A program made the translations under genes and the position numbers. Shown in pieces: positions 1 through 8,907 of a DNA stretch of 64,000 bases; within the stretch, counting starts at the first letter, position 1; each line of letters starts with the position of its first letter. Source of the DNA: Flavobacterium hibernum (lineage in GTDB: Bacteria; Bacteroidota; Bacteroidia; Flavobacteriales; Flavobacteriaceae); assembly GCF_000832125.1 (NCBI RefSeq), contig NZ_JPRK01000003.1, positions 1-64,000 on the forward strand, given 5' to 3'. The notes below the pieces were generated by a model that saw nothing but the letters and a program-made list of their open reading frames with translations, had not been told where the DNA came from and did no database searches.

Positions 1-329
1 TTTAATTAACAATTGATAATTAATAATTAATAATTATTTTGTCACTCTGAGCGAAGTCGAAGAGCTTTTCATCTTGAAAGGTCTTCGACTTCGCTTTGTT
101 AATGAAAGTTTTATTTTACAGCTTAAGAAGAAAAAAACAGTAATTTATAATTTATAATTCATAATTAACAATTCAGATTTCACATTTTCACATTTTACCC
201 TTTTACATCTTACTATTTTTTTAAAATAATTCCTTAAATTCGCAATCACAAATAACAAAAGAATAAAATCGAAAAATGAGTTTCGGAATTAAACTTCATT
301 TTCGGTATTAAATACTAAAAACCAAAAAA
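1..329. repeat. Intergenic region with partial GTCACTCTGAGCGAAG-type repeat
   Basis: No gene is visible here. Bases about 41-105 hold a copy of the dispersed palindromic repeat whose arms read GAGCGAAGTCGAAGA and TCTTCGACTTCGCT. The same family recurs near 17.86, 41.16, 45.27 and 51.9 kb. The rest is AT-rich and probably carries the lpdA promoter, but I see no clear TAnnTTTG box. Confidence 0.6.
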
Positions 330-1718
330 ATGAAATACGACGTTATTGTTTTAGGAAGTGGTCCTGGCGGATATGTAACAGCTATTAGAGCTTCACAATT
401 AGGCTTTAAAGTAGCTGTAGTTGAAAAAGAAAACTTAGGTGGAGTATGTTTAAACTGGGGATGTATCCCAACAAAAGCATTATTAAAATCAGCTCAGGTT
501 TTTGATTACTTAAAACACGCTTCTGACTACGGATTGAAAGTTTCTGACTTTGATAAAGATTTCCCTGCTGTTGTACAACGTAGCCGTGGTGTTGCAGAAG
601 GAATGAGCAAAGGAGTTCAGTTCTTGATGAAGAAAAACAAAATTGACGTTATTGAAGGTTTTGGAAAACTAAAACCAGGAAAAAAACTTGACGTTACAGA
701 CAAAGACAATAAAGTTACTGAATATAGCGCTGACCATATTATCATCGCAACTGGAGCTCGCTCTCGTGAGTTACCAAACTTACCGCAAGATGGTGTAAAA
801 GTAATTGGTTACAGACAAGCAATGACATTACCAACTCAACCAAAATCTATGATTATTGTAGGTTCTGGAGCAATTGGAGTTGAGTTTGCACATTTCTACA
901 ACTCAATGGGAACTGAAGTTACTATTGTAGAATTTATGCCAAACGTAGTTCCTGTAGAAGACGAAGATATCTCAAAACAATTTGAGCGCTCGTTGAAAAA
1001 AGCCGGAATTAAAGTGATGACTAACTCATCTGTTGAGCGCATTGATACAACTGGTGCAGGAGTAAAAGCATTTGTTAAAACTGCTAAAGGTGAAGAGGTT
1101 CTTGAAGCTGATATCGTTCTTTCGGCAGTTGGAATTAAAACAAACATCGAAAACATAGGATTAGAAGAAGTTGGAATTGCTGTTGACAGAGATAAAATCT
1201 TAGTAAACGCTTACAACGCAACTAATATTCCTGGATACTACGCAATTGGAGACGTTACTCCTGGACAAGCTTTAGCTCACGTAGCTTCGGCAGAAGGAAT
1301 TAACTGTGTTGAAAAAATCGCTGGTTTACACGTAGACCCAATCGATTACGGAAACGTTCCTGGTTGTACATATGCAACTCCAGAAATCGCTTCTGTAGGT
1401 TTAACTGAAAAACAAGCTAAAGAAAAAGGATACGAATTAAAAATTGGTAAATTCCCATTCTCAGCTTCTGGAAAAGCTAAAGCTGCCGGAACTCCAGACG
1501 GATTCGTAAAAGTAATCTTCGATGCTAAATACGGAGAATGGTTAGGATGCCACATGATTGGTGCTGGTGTTACCGATATGATTGCTGAGGCAGTTGTAGC
1601 TCGTAAACTAGAAACTACAGGTCATGAAATCCTTAAATCTATTCACCCTCACCCAACAATGAGCGAGGCTGTTATGGAAGCTGTGGCTGATGCTTACGGC
1701 GAAGTAATTCACTTGTAA
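330..1718 (+). CDS. lpdA: Dihydrolipoyl dehydrogenase (E3)
   Basis: FAD-dependent disulfide oxidoreductase that reoxidises dihydrolipoamide for 2-oxoacid dehydrogenase complexes or the glycine cleavage system, passing electrons to NAD. The N-terminus has the dinucleotide fold GSGPGG (residues 9-14). The redox disulfide is C40/C45 in VCLNWGC. A second nucleotide-binding site (GSGAIGVEF) lies in the middle. The C-terminal dimer domain carries the catalytic dyad H441/E446 in HPHPTMSE. At 462 residues it is full length. It stands alone here with no E1 or E2 genes, so the complex it serves cannot be told from context. A terminator hairpin follows. Confidence 0.97.
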   Translation: MKYDVIVLGSGPGGYVTAIRASQLGFKVAVVEKENLGGVCLNWGCIPTKALLKSAQVFDYLKHASDYGLKVSDFDKDFPAVVQRSRGVAEGMSKGVQFLMKKNKIDVIEGFGKLKPGKKLDVTDKDNKVTEYSADHIIIATGARSRELPNLPQDGVKVIGYRQAMTLPTQPKSMIIVGSGAIGVEFAHFYNSMGTEVTIVEFMPNVVPVEDEDISKQFERSLKKAGIKVMTNSSVERIDTTGAGVKAFVKTAKGEEVLEADIVLSAVGIKTNIENIGLEEVGIAVDRDKILVNAYNATNIPGYYAIGDVTPGQALAHVASAEGINCVEKIAGLHVDPIDYGNVPGCTYATPEIASVGLTEKQAKEKGYELKIGKFPFSASGKAKAAGTPDGFVKVIFDAKYGEWLGCHMIGAGVTDMIAEAVVARKLETTGHEILKSIHPHPTMSEAVMEAVADAYGEVIHL

Positions 1719-1761
1719 AAATAGACCGTTTTACGGTTACATATAATTTTCAATTTAAAAT

Positions 1762-1792
1762 ATCCGATTTGTGAAAACAAGTCGGATTTTTT
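1762..1792 (+). terminator. Terminator, ATCCGATTTG family, copy 1
   Basis: Ten-base-pair stem ATCCGATTTG/CAAGTCGGAT with loop TGAAAA, followed by a T run. First of six related terminators in the first 9 kb. Confidence 0.9.
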
Positions 1793-1901
1793 ATTTATAA
1801 AAGTACTACCCATAAAAATATAACGCTGTAAAACGCCAATTTTTAAACCTTTTATATTACAAAAATGACTTCTTGTGTATTTTTTTAAGTCAATAAAAAT
1901 A

Positions 1902-1909
1902 TAAGTTTG
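1902..1909 (+). promoter_or_regulatory. Bacteroidetes -7 box upstream of the 1935 lipoprotein
   Basis: TAAGTTTG fits the TAnnTTTG consensus and lies 25 bases before the ATG. No convincing -33 TTTG sits at the usual distance. Confidence 0.45.
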
Positions 1910-1934
1910 CCGATCAAATTAAACTTATAAATTA

Positions 1935-2558
1935 ATGAAAAAGTATATAATAATCGGTCTGACTGGTTTATTTTTCTCTTGTGGTAGTACAAATCCTAAA
2001 TCAAGCGCAGTAATGACATTAAAAAATGGAACAACTTTGACTGGCTTGATGACGGACCCGTCACATTATGTTGGTTCAGCTACTAAAAAATTATCAATAA
2101 AAACTTCAGACGGAAATCTAAAATATAAAAATGAAGAAATCGAAAAAGTTACAGTTCTAGGTGTCGAAAAAATTTATATGCCTTTATTTGATCACAAATT
2201 TATGTCTTTAAAGAAAAACGGAAAAATAAAATATCAATGGATGACTCCGGTAAATATAGCTAAAGGCAAAGCATCACTTTATAGTGGCGAAAAAGAACAA
2301 ACTAATCAAAAAGGAAGATATATTGGAACAACAACTTTTTACTTTGTCTGGAAAAATGGAGAAGAAGCTGCTAACTATTTCACCAGTACTGCGCTTGGGT
2401 TAACAATTGGAGAAGGTAACGCATACCGAACAATGATCGAGCATGTTTTTTCAGACTGTCCCGCATTGATAAAAAAATCACAAGATGAGAAGTATAAGCC
2501 AAAAAACAAAAGTGCGATTGATGTCGTAAATGAGTATAATTCACTTTGTGGAAAATAA
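1935..2558 (+). CDS. Predicted lipoprotein, unknown function
   Basis: A 207-residue protein that I do not recognise as a named family. It starts with a short signal peptide ending in a lipobox (FFSC, C16), so it should be lipid-anchored. The mature part opens with a stretch that looks like a small beta domain (alternating hydrophobic and charged residues, with MTLKNGTTLTG and LSIKTSDGNLKY repeats), as in many Bacteroidetes lipoproteins that respond to envelope conditions. Two cysteines near the C-terminus (in SDCPAL and SLCGK) could form a disulfide. It is a single-gene unit with its own promoter-like box and a terminator of the shared family. Confidence 0.75.
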   Translation: MKKYIIIGLTGLFFSCGSTNPKSSAVMTLKNGTTLTGLMTDPSHYVGSATKKLSIKTSDGNLKYKNEEIEKVTVLGVEKIYMPLFDHKFMSLKKNGKIKYQWMTPVNIAKGKASLYSGEKEQTNQKGRYIGTTTFYFVWKNGEEAANYFTSTALGLTIGEGNAYRTMIEHVFSDCPALIKKSQDEKYKPKNKSAIDVVNEYNSLCGK

Positions 2559-3015
2559 ATTAATAACTGCACAGACATAGAAGTAAATTAGCGAATAAAT
2601 AGTTTCTAAACAATTACAGTAAGTGTCAATTTAAAAAATATCCGATTTGTGAAAGCAAGTCGGATTTTTTTTATCGCTTTTTTAAACGACAGATTTAACC
2701 TTATTCTATTCAAAAATTGACTTTTTAAACTTGAAAAAATAATATTCTTCCAGTTTTTCTTTTTTTACTTAAAATTGATTGTATTTATATTACAATCACA
2801 AATTATTCACAAGAATATTTTAAAATAAAAGCAAGTAAAAAAACAAATAAAACACTGAAAAACAATTAAATAAAAAATTAAATATTACTTACAATATCTT
2901 TTTTTTAGTAAATTTAATCCTCCAAAATAAGATCTTGATTTCTTTTATCCCGATTTGCACGAAATAAAACAATTAAAAATTTGCAATACATATAAATTTA
3001 AATCCTCTCTTAAAA
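2559..3015. other. AT-rich intergenic region
   Basis: Apart from the terminator at 2640-2672 I see no gene, structured RNA or clear promoter. The rest is very AT-rich, with poly-A and poly-T runs, and probably holds the promoter of the DUF1254 gene that follows. Confidence 0.5.
2640..2672 (+). terminator. Terminator, ATCCGATTTG family, copy 2
   Basis: Stem ATCCGATTTG/CAAGTCGGAT, loop TGAAAG, then eight T. It is nearly identical to copy 1. Confidence 0.9.
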
Positions 3016-4092
3016 ATGAAAAAAAAACTAATTCCGCTAATTGCAATACTTGCTTTAGCAGCCTGTAATAACAAGGCATCAGACAAAACGACTTTAAACG
3101 ATTCTATACAGAAACAAGAAAATAGTTCAACATCCCAAACTGATGCAGCCTTAGTTACTGTCAAAAATTTTATTAGAGCAGAAACTGATATGTACTTTAA
3201 TACTATCATCAAACAGGCTGGTACTACTGGTAAATTTTTCCATTATACAGAATTGATGCCTATAGACAATCAGACTGTTATTCGTACCAATCGTGATGTA
3301 TTGTATTCAGCAGCTGTATTTGATCTTGATGCAGGGCCTGTAACTGTTACACTGCCTAATCCTGGTAAGCGTTTTATGTCTATGATGGTTACAGATGAAG
3401 ACCATTATACAAAAACCGAATATGCACCTGGTACTTTTACTTATTCAAAAGATAAAGTTGGTACTCGCTACCTTATGTTAGGCATACGAACATTTATTGA
3501 TCCAAATGATAAAAATGATCTTCAAAAGGTTAAAGATTTACAAAATGCAATTAAAGTAGATCAAAAAGACAAAGGAACATTTGATATTCCTAATTGGGAT
3601 AAAAATAGCCAAAAGCGAATTCACGACTCATTAGTTGAAGTATCTAAAAAATACCCCGACACCAAAGGAATGTTCGGCTTAAAAACGGAAGTTGATCCAG
3701 TTCGCCACTTAGTTGGTACTGCTACTGGATGGGGAGGAAACACAGAAAAAGATGCCATGTATCTTCAAATTCAGCCCAAAAAAAATGATGGTAAAACGAT
3801 ATACCGATTAAATGTCAAAAATGTTCCGGTCGATGGCTTTTGGTCTATTAGTGTTTATAATAAAGAAGGGTATTTTCAAAAAAATGATTTAGATGCCTAT
3901 TCTTTGAATAACATCACTGCAAAAAAAGATAAAGACGGTTCAGTAACTATACAATTTGGCGGTTGTGATGGAAAAGTTGCCAATTGCATTCCTATTATGC
4001 CTGACTGGAATTATTGGGTTAGATTATATCGTCCGCAAAAAGAAATTTTAAATGGAAGCTGGAAATTTCCAGAAGCACAACCATTAAAATAA
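3016..4092 (+). CDS. DUF1254/DUF1214 lipoprotein, short form
   Basis: Secreted lipoprotein (lipobox LAAC, C17) of 358 residues. The N-terminal half carries the DUF1254 signature around QTVIRTNRDVLYS and VTVTLPNPGKRFMSMMV. The C-terminal half matches DUF1214 (NVPVDGFWSISVYNKEGYF, then a final WYxRLYRP-like end). It is the shortest of three paralogues in this window (the others are 482 and 495 residues), with a more compact start before the NRDVLYS motif. The biochemical role of this family is not established. It has its own terminator, so it is probably transcribed alone. Confidence 0.88.
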   Translation: MKKKLIPLIAILALAACNNKASDKTTLNDSIQKQENSSTSQTDAALVTVKNFIRAETDMYFNTIIKQAGTTGKFFHYTELMPIDNQTVIRTNRDVLYSAAVFDLDAGPVTVTLPNPGKRFMSMMVTDEDHYTKTEYAPGTFTYSKDKVGTRYLMLGIRTFIDPNDKNDLQKVKDLQNAIKVDQKDKGTFDIPNWDKNSQKRIHDSLVEVSKKYPDTKGMFGLKTEVDPVRHLVGTATGWGGNTEKDAMYLQIQPKKNDGKTIYRLNVKNVPVDGFWSISVYNKEGYFQKNDLDAYSLNNITAKKDKDGSVTIQFGGCDGKVANCIPIMPDWNYWVRLYRPQKEILNGSWKFPEAQPLK

Positions 4093-4141
4093 TATTCTTT
4101 TATCGTTTAAAACTTAATTCGTTTAAAATAAAAATCAATTA

Positions 4142-4174
4142 ATCCGATTTGTGAAAGCAAGTCGGTTTTTTTTG
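4142..4174 (+). terminator. Terminator, ATCCGATTTG family, copy 3
   Basis: Stem ATCCGATTTG/CAAGTCGGTT, loop TGAAAG, T8. One arm base differs from copy 2. Confidence 0.88.
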
Positions 4175-4205
4175 CTTAACACATTCTTAAAAGTAATAAA
4201 AAGAC

Positions 4206-4213
4206 TACATTTG
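4206..4213 (+). promoter_or_regulatory. Bacteroidetes -7 box upstream of the NlpE-like gene
   Basis: TACATTTG fits TAnnTTTG and lies 50 bases upstream of the ATG. The -33 element is not clear. Confidence 0.4.
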
Positions 4214-4263
4214 CAATGTTTTTAATATTACAAACACATTTATTACAATTAATTTTTTAAAAG

Positions 4264-4698
4264 ATGAATTCAAAAATTTTACAATTGGCCTTGATCTCTC
4301 TATTTATGATAAGCTGTGGAAAGCAGAAACCGCCACAAAAACTAAGTCTTAATTCAAAAGCAGAAGTAATTAATTCCCAAAACCCATTAGACTGGCCAGG
4401 AACTTATAAAGGAGTAATTCCATGTGCAGATTGTGAAGGAATCGAGCAAGAAATCACATTAAATGACAATAACACATTCACTTTAAAATCTATTTATTTA
4501 GGAAAGCTGAAAAACAACAAATTTGAAGAAACAGGAATCTTAATTTGGGATAAAACTGGAAATATTATTACTGCCGAAACCAAAGACAAAAGTTTTATAG
4601 TTTCTTATATTATAGATGGAAATACTTTAATCCAACTTGACAACGAAAAACGTGAAATTACTGGACCACTAGCCGAAAATTATAAACTAAGAAAATAA
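4264..4698 (+). CDS. NlpE-like (copper homeostasis) lipoprotein
   Basis: A 144-residue lipoprotein (lipobox MISC, C18). The mature part matches the NlpE N-terminal domain: WPGTYKGVIPCADCEGI, with the typical CxxC pair at C54/C57, followed by the beta-barrel-like ITLNDNNTFTLKSIYLG. In Escherichia coli NlpE senses envelope and copper stress, and its CxxC lies in this domain. Only the N-terminal domain is present here, as is usual for Bacteroidetes homologues. Metal or redox sensing is inferred from the family. Single-gene unit with its own promoter-like box and terminator. Confidence 0.85.
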   Translation: MNSKILQLALISLFMISCGKQKPPQKLSLNSKAEVINSQNPLDWPGTYKGVIPCADCEGIEQEITLNDNNTFTLKSIYLGKLKNNKFEETGILIWDKTGNIITAETKDKSFIVSYIIDGNTLIQLDNEKREITGPLAENYKLRK

Positions 4699-4711
4699 AA
4701 ACTCATCCCAA

Positions 4712-4745
4712 ATCCGATTTGCTTTCACAAGTCGGATTTTTTATT
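4712..4745 (+). terminator. Terminator, ATCCGATTTG family, copy 4, inverted loop
   Basis: Same stem ATCCGATTTG/CAAGTCGGAT, but the loop reads CTTTCA, the reverse complement of TGAAAG in copies 2 and 3. A T run follows. Confidence 0.9.
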
Positions 4746-4853
4746 TCTTCAAACAAAATCAAAATTTCATTCATTATTTAGTAACAAACTTCAAGGTGAT
4801 ATATAATAATAAAATCTTATTTTCGCGGCACCAAATCAAAGCTTAAGCCTACA

Positions 4854-5357
4854 ATGAAAAAGACATTCTTCATCATTACAATTTTCTTATTTTTATCAAG
4901 TACTATTTTTGCCCAAACCAAAAAGACGACAAATCAAGATTCACAAACCATATTTTCAAAATCGTACGACTATGTAAACGATTATGAAAAAATACTAACT
5001 CCAAGTCAGATTACAGGTTTAACAAACACTTTAAAATCAGCTGAAAAAAATTCTGGTCATAAAATTATTATTGTAACAACATCCTCGATAAAACCATACG
5101 CTAATATTCCAGAATATGCGTTGTATCTTAATACTTATCTGAACAATAAACTAAAAATGAACGCTGCCGTTTTAATCGTTTTAAGCAAAGACTTAAGACA
5201 AATTCAGCTTCAAGCCAGCGATCAAATAGGAAACAAACTTAACTACGACGAAACCAGAGAAATTATATCCAATTATGCCTTGCCTGAATTTAAAAAGGGA
5301 GATTTTCATAAAGGATTAGAAAAAGCCGTAGCTCAAATTATAGTAAAACTAAAATAG
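4854..5357 (+). CDS. TPM-domain secreted protein
   Basis: A 167-residue protein with a cleavable signal peptide (cut expected after STIFA). The rest is a single TPM (TLP18.3/Psb32/MOLO-1) domain: VNDYEKILTPSQITGL, then KIIIVTTSSIKPYANIPEYA, then AAVLIVLSKDLRQIQLQASDQIG, then a C-terminal helix ending FHKGLEKAVAQII. There is no C-terminal membrane segment or glycine-rich tail, so this is a soluble periplasmic form. The family includes photosystem repair and phosphatase-like proteins, and the function here is unknown. It is flanked by terminators and stands alone. Confidence 0.85.
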   Translation: MKKTFFIITIFLFLSSTIFAQTKKTTNQDSQTIFSKSYDYVNDYEKILTPSQITGLTNTLKSAEKNSGHKIIIVTTSSIKPYANIPEYALYLNTYLNNKLKMNAAVLIVLSKDLRQIQLQASDQIGNKLNYDETREIISNYALPEFKKGDFHKGLEKAVAQIIVKLK

Positions 5358-5772
5358 CGTTTTAATAAAACTTACATTTTCATACAGCATCCGATTTACA
5401 TAAAGTAAGTCGGATTTTTTATTGGTACACATTTATCACTTATTTCAAAAAAAAACTCGCATTATTACTTCCACAATTCAATACAAAAAACTGAATACCA
5501 ATTATGTATCAAAATAAACATTTAACTTATAATGTTTTTTTGTATTTTTAACTATGCTAAAAATCTGACAGTAACTAGATTTATACGCGCCAGCAACAGA
5601 AAGAATAGACTAAGTATATACCCCATTACAAACTTCTTTCAAATTTGAGAAAAAGTTCAATTTAACATTCAGTGCATTTGGTTAATAAAGTTAGATTATT
5701 GCAAAAGTTGAAAATTACCAAAGGCTGAAAAAATGAAATAATAAAATTTATAATCACCAATAAATTACTATT
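5358..5772. other. AT-rich intergenic region
   Basis: It holds the terminator at 5389-5422 and otherwise no ORF, repeat or structured element I can support. It presumably includes the promoter of the two-gene DUF1254 unit at 5773. Confidence 0.5.
5389..5422 (+). terminator. Terminator, ATCCGATTTG family, copy 5
   Basis: Stem ATCCGATTTAC/GTAAGTCGGAT (one G-T pair), loop ATAAA, then a T run. The lower stem matches the other copies and the top has diverged. Confidence 0.88.
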
Positions 5773-7221
5773 ATGAAAAAAAATCTTCTTCCATTATTAC
5801 TTGTGCTAATCCTTACAGCCTGCAATCAAACCCCAAAAGACAACAGAGAAAAATTAGACAATACAGATACTATTACAACAGCATTTAAACCTGCTAATAT
5901 AAAGGAAGAAATTCTTTATCAGCGAGGTATCGAAGCCGCTATTTGGGGAATGCCAGCCGTAAATTATCAATTAATGTATGATGCTCTTGCTAAAATAAAT
6001 GGTAAAGACAATCAGGTTGTAATTTGGCCAAAATTACTAGATTGGAAAAATCAAACCTTAACACCAAATCCAGATGTAATTTATTTAATGCCTTTTTTCA
6101 ATACAGAAAAAGTTGGCCCCGTAGTACTCGAAATTCCACCAGCAGATAATGGTGTTTTTAACGGTAGTATTATGACCTACTGGCAAAATGCGCTTGAAGA
6201 TGTAGGCCCAGGAGGTGTTGATAAAGGTAAAGGGGGCAAATATCTATTTCTTCCACCAGGTTATGATAAAAACAAAATCCCGGCGGGTTACATTCCGCTA
6301 CAATCAGATACTTTTCGTGGTTATGCCCTACTTCGTTCAGTCTTAAAAAGTGGTAGTGCTGCAGATGTTGCTACGGCAGTTGCTTATTCTAAACGCATAA
6401 AAATGTATCCACTGAGCGAAGCATCAAAAAATCCAGCAACAGTTTTTGTTGATGCTAGCGATAAAGTTTACGAATCTAATATACCATTTGACTTTAGTTT
6501 TTATGAAACTCTAAATAAAATCGTTCAGTTTGAACCATGGTTAGATAGAGATCGCGCAATGATTGACCCTCTAAAAACAATAGGTATAGAAAGAAACAAA
6601 CCATTTAGTCCAGACAGTCGCACAAAAGAAATATTGGCACAATCTGTTAAAACTGCAAGAAAATGGCTTGAGTATAATTATGAAGCGATTCCTCCTTTCT
6701 TTAAAGATACGCACTGGTTTTTCCCTGCCAATGAAGATAATATTCGAAGTGTAAAAAGCACCTACTCTATCACTGAAATTTATCCTATAGATAATAGAGC
6801 CGTTTGCTATATGATAGCTTTTTTTAGTGCTAAACATCTTGGTGAATCTCAGTATTATTTAATGCAAATAGTAGATAAAGATGGGAATTCACTTGATGGA
6901 AACAGCCACTACAAGGTAAATGTTCCTGCAAACGTCCCAGTAAAACAATATTGGTCAATGACAGTATATAATCGTGAAACCCATACTTTCATTCGCGATA
7001 AAAAGTGGGCAGCTCGATCTTCTCAAACACCTGGTTTAAAAACAAATCCAGATGGGTCTGTAGATCTTTATTTTGGTCCAACTCCACCAGAAAGTGGCGA
7101 ATCGAACTGGGTGCCAACAGATTCTAAAGGTAAGTTTGAAATACTAGCTCGATTTTATGGCCCTAAACCAAATTTATACGATCAAAGTTGGAAATTAAAT
7201 GATATACAAAAAGTGAAGTAA
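5773..7221 (+). CDS. DUF1254/DUF1214 lipoprotein
   Basis: A 482-residue lipoprotein (lipobox LTAC, C17). DUF1254 covers about residues 45-170 (GIEAAIWGMPAVNYQLMYDA, TPNPDVIYLMPFF, GPVVLEIPPADNGVFNG). DUF1214 covers the C-terminal third (VPANVPVKQYWSMTVYNRET, then LYFGPTPPESGESNWVPT). The gene lies 20 bases before a 495-residue paralogue, so the two are surely co-transcribed. The proteins are not close copies, so the duplication is old. No enzymatic activity can be read from the sequence. Confidence 0.9.
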   Translation: MKKNLLPLLLVLILTACNQTPKDNREKLDNTDTITTAFKPANIKEEILYQRGIEAAIWGMPAVNYQLMYDALAKINGKDNQVVIWPKLLDWKNQTLTPNPDVIYLMPFFNTEKVGPVVLEIPPADNGVFNGSIMTYWQNALEDVGPGGVDKGKGGKYLFLPPGYDKNKIPAGYIPLQSDTFRGYALLRSVLKSGSAADVATAVAYSKRIKMYPLSEASKNPATVFVDASDKVYESNIPFDFSFYETLNKIVQFEPWLDRDRAMIDPLKTIGIERNKPFSPDSRTKEILAQSVKTARKWLEYNYEAIPPFFKDTHWFFPANEDNIRSVKSTYSITEIYPIDNRAVCYMIAFFSAKHLGESQYYLMQIVDKDGNSLDGNSHYKVNVPANVPVKQYWSMTVYNRETHTFIRDKKWAARSSQTPGLKTNPDGSVDLYFGPTPPESGESNWVPTDSKGKFEILARFYGPKPNLYDQSWKLNDIQKVK

Positions 7222-7241
7222 CTATTTATAATATAAAAAAG

Positions 7242-8729
7242 ATGAAAAAGAAACTTATTTCACTGCTAGTAATACTTACCCTAGCATCGTGTAATCAGAA
7301 TAAAAACACAAATAATAACATATCAGTTTCGGCGGAAACCGATACCTTAAATAAATCAGCAAATTTATTACCCCCTGGACCAGATCTCAATGTAAAAATC
7401 ACAGAATCTTATGCGAGACAAGTTGCGAGAGACGCTTACTTCTGGGCATGGCCAATGGAAAACATTTATAATCGTCGTTTAGCTTTTAAACAGGCTCCTA
7501 AAGTTGGTCTTATGAATGGAGTACTACCATTTGCACCATTAAATTCATTAGCGATGCTTCACGATTATATAAAACCAGAACAGCGCTGGGTCGCTTGCCC
7601 AAATCAGGATGTCGTTTACGGTGCAGCTATTGCCGCATTAGACGAAACTCCAGTAATAGTTCAAGTACCAGATTTTGGCGATCGCTTTTGGGTGTATCAA
7701 GTAGTTGATTTACGAACGGACTCTTTTGCACAATTAGGTAAAATGTATGGAACAAAACCAGGTTTCTATTTACTCGTTGGCCCAAACTGGAAAGGTTACG
7801 TTCCTAAAGGAATTACAAAAACATTTCGATCTAAAACAGGAACAGCTTTCATTGTACCAAGAGTATTTCAAGATGATTCTCCTCAAGACAAAAAAGCAAT
7901 TCAAAGCGTTATTAATACTATTGATGTATATGCTTTGGATAAATTTGATGGTAAAATGAAAAGTCAGGATTGGAGTAAACTCCCATCTTTAAATTCGCCC
8001 ACAAAAGATGGTGGCTCGGGTGAAACCAAATGGGTATTTCCTGATTCTTTTTTTGATGAACTGCCAATTGTTTTAAAAGATGCACCACCATTGCGTGGTG
8101 AAGAATCTCGTTATGCACAAATACTTGCCGTAATTGAAGCTGCAAAAAAAGATCCTGCACTGAAAAAAGCAATAATAGAAGAAGCTCATAAAGCTGATAA
8201 AGAACTAATCGACCCATTACTACAATTTAAAAACTGGGGAATACCACTTGCCAATAACTGGACAACCGCCAATAACTGTGCTGCATTTGGGACAGATTAT
8301 TTTACGCGAACAGCTATTGCAAAATCAAATATACTGGTAAATGCAAGTGCCGAAACCAAATATTTTTATCAAGATCTAGATTCAAATAGTACAAAATTAA
8401 ATGGTTCAAATCAATACACAGTAACTTTTGCAAAAGGAAAAGCACCACAGGTAAAAGGTTTTTGGTCGCTCACATTATATGATGAACATCATTTTTTTTC
8501 GCCTAATGCAATAAAACGTTATTCTGTAGGAACAAAAAACAAAGACTTAAAATATAATACTGATGGCTCGCTTACTTTATATGTTCAAAATTCAGAACCG
8601 CTAGGAGATAAAAAAGCCAACTGGTTACCCTGCCCAAAAGGTATTTTTTGTCTGTATTTTAGATGTTACTGGCCAGAAGAAAAAACAATTAAAAATGAAT
8701 GGACTCCGCCCGCAGTCGTAAAAACATAA
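7242..8729 (+). CDS. DUF1254/DUF1214 lipoprotein
   Basis: A 495-residue lipoprotein (lipobox LASC, C17) and the third family member in the window. DUF1254 signature: YARQVARDAYFWAWPMENIY and CPNQDVVYGAAIAALDETPV. DUF1214 signature: APQVKGFWSLTLYDEHHFF and LYVQNSEPLGDKKANWLPCP. Second gene of a pair, 20 bases after its paralogue and before a diverged copy of the local terminator family. Family members are usually annotated only by domain. Confidence 0.9.
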   Translation: MKKKLISLLVILTLASCNQNKNTNNNISVSAETDTLNKSANLLPPGPDLNVKITESYARQVARDAYFWAWPMENIYNRRLAFKQAPKVGLMNGVLPFAPLNSLAMLHDYIKPEQRWVACPNQDVVYGAAIAALDETPVIVQVPDFGDRFWVYQVVDLRTDSFAQLGKMYGTKPGFYLLVGPNWKGYVPKGITKTFRSKTGTAFIVPRVFQDDSPQDKKAIQSVINTIDVYALDKFDGKMKSQDWSKLPSLNSPTKDGGSGETKWVFPDSFFDELPIVLKDAPPLRGEESRYAQILAVIEAAKKDPALKKAIIEEAHKADKELIDPLLQFKNWGIPLANNWTTANNCAAFGTDYFTRTAIAKSNILVNASAETKYFYQDLDSNSTKLNGSNQYTVTFAKGKAPQVKGFWSLTLYDEHHFFSPNAIKRYSVGTKNKDLKYNTDGSLTLYVQNSEPLGDKKANWLPCPKGIFCLYFRCYWPEEKTIKNEWTPPAVVKT

Positions 8730-8762
8730 AAAATAACGCAAAATTATACTATGAAATATTTC

Positions 8763-8802
8763 AATCCGATTTTACAAAAAGTGAATCGGATTGATTGTTT
8801 TT
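8763..8802 (+). terminator. Terminator, diverged copy of the ATCCGATT family
   Basis: Arms AATCCGATT and AATCGGATT around an A-rich loop, with a T run a few bases downstream (bases 8796-8802). It is weaker than the other five copies because the T run is displaced. Confidence 0.6.
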
Positions 8803-8907
8803 TTGGCGTGACCTTTCGGCTCGGGATATTCAATATATCTTTTGCTAAATATCAAGCATTAATTTGTACTTTAGTTTTACCAAAACCAGAAACTAAATCC
8901 TAAAACT

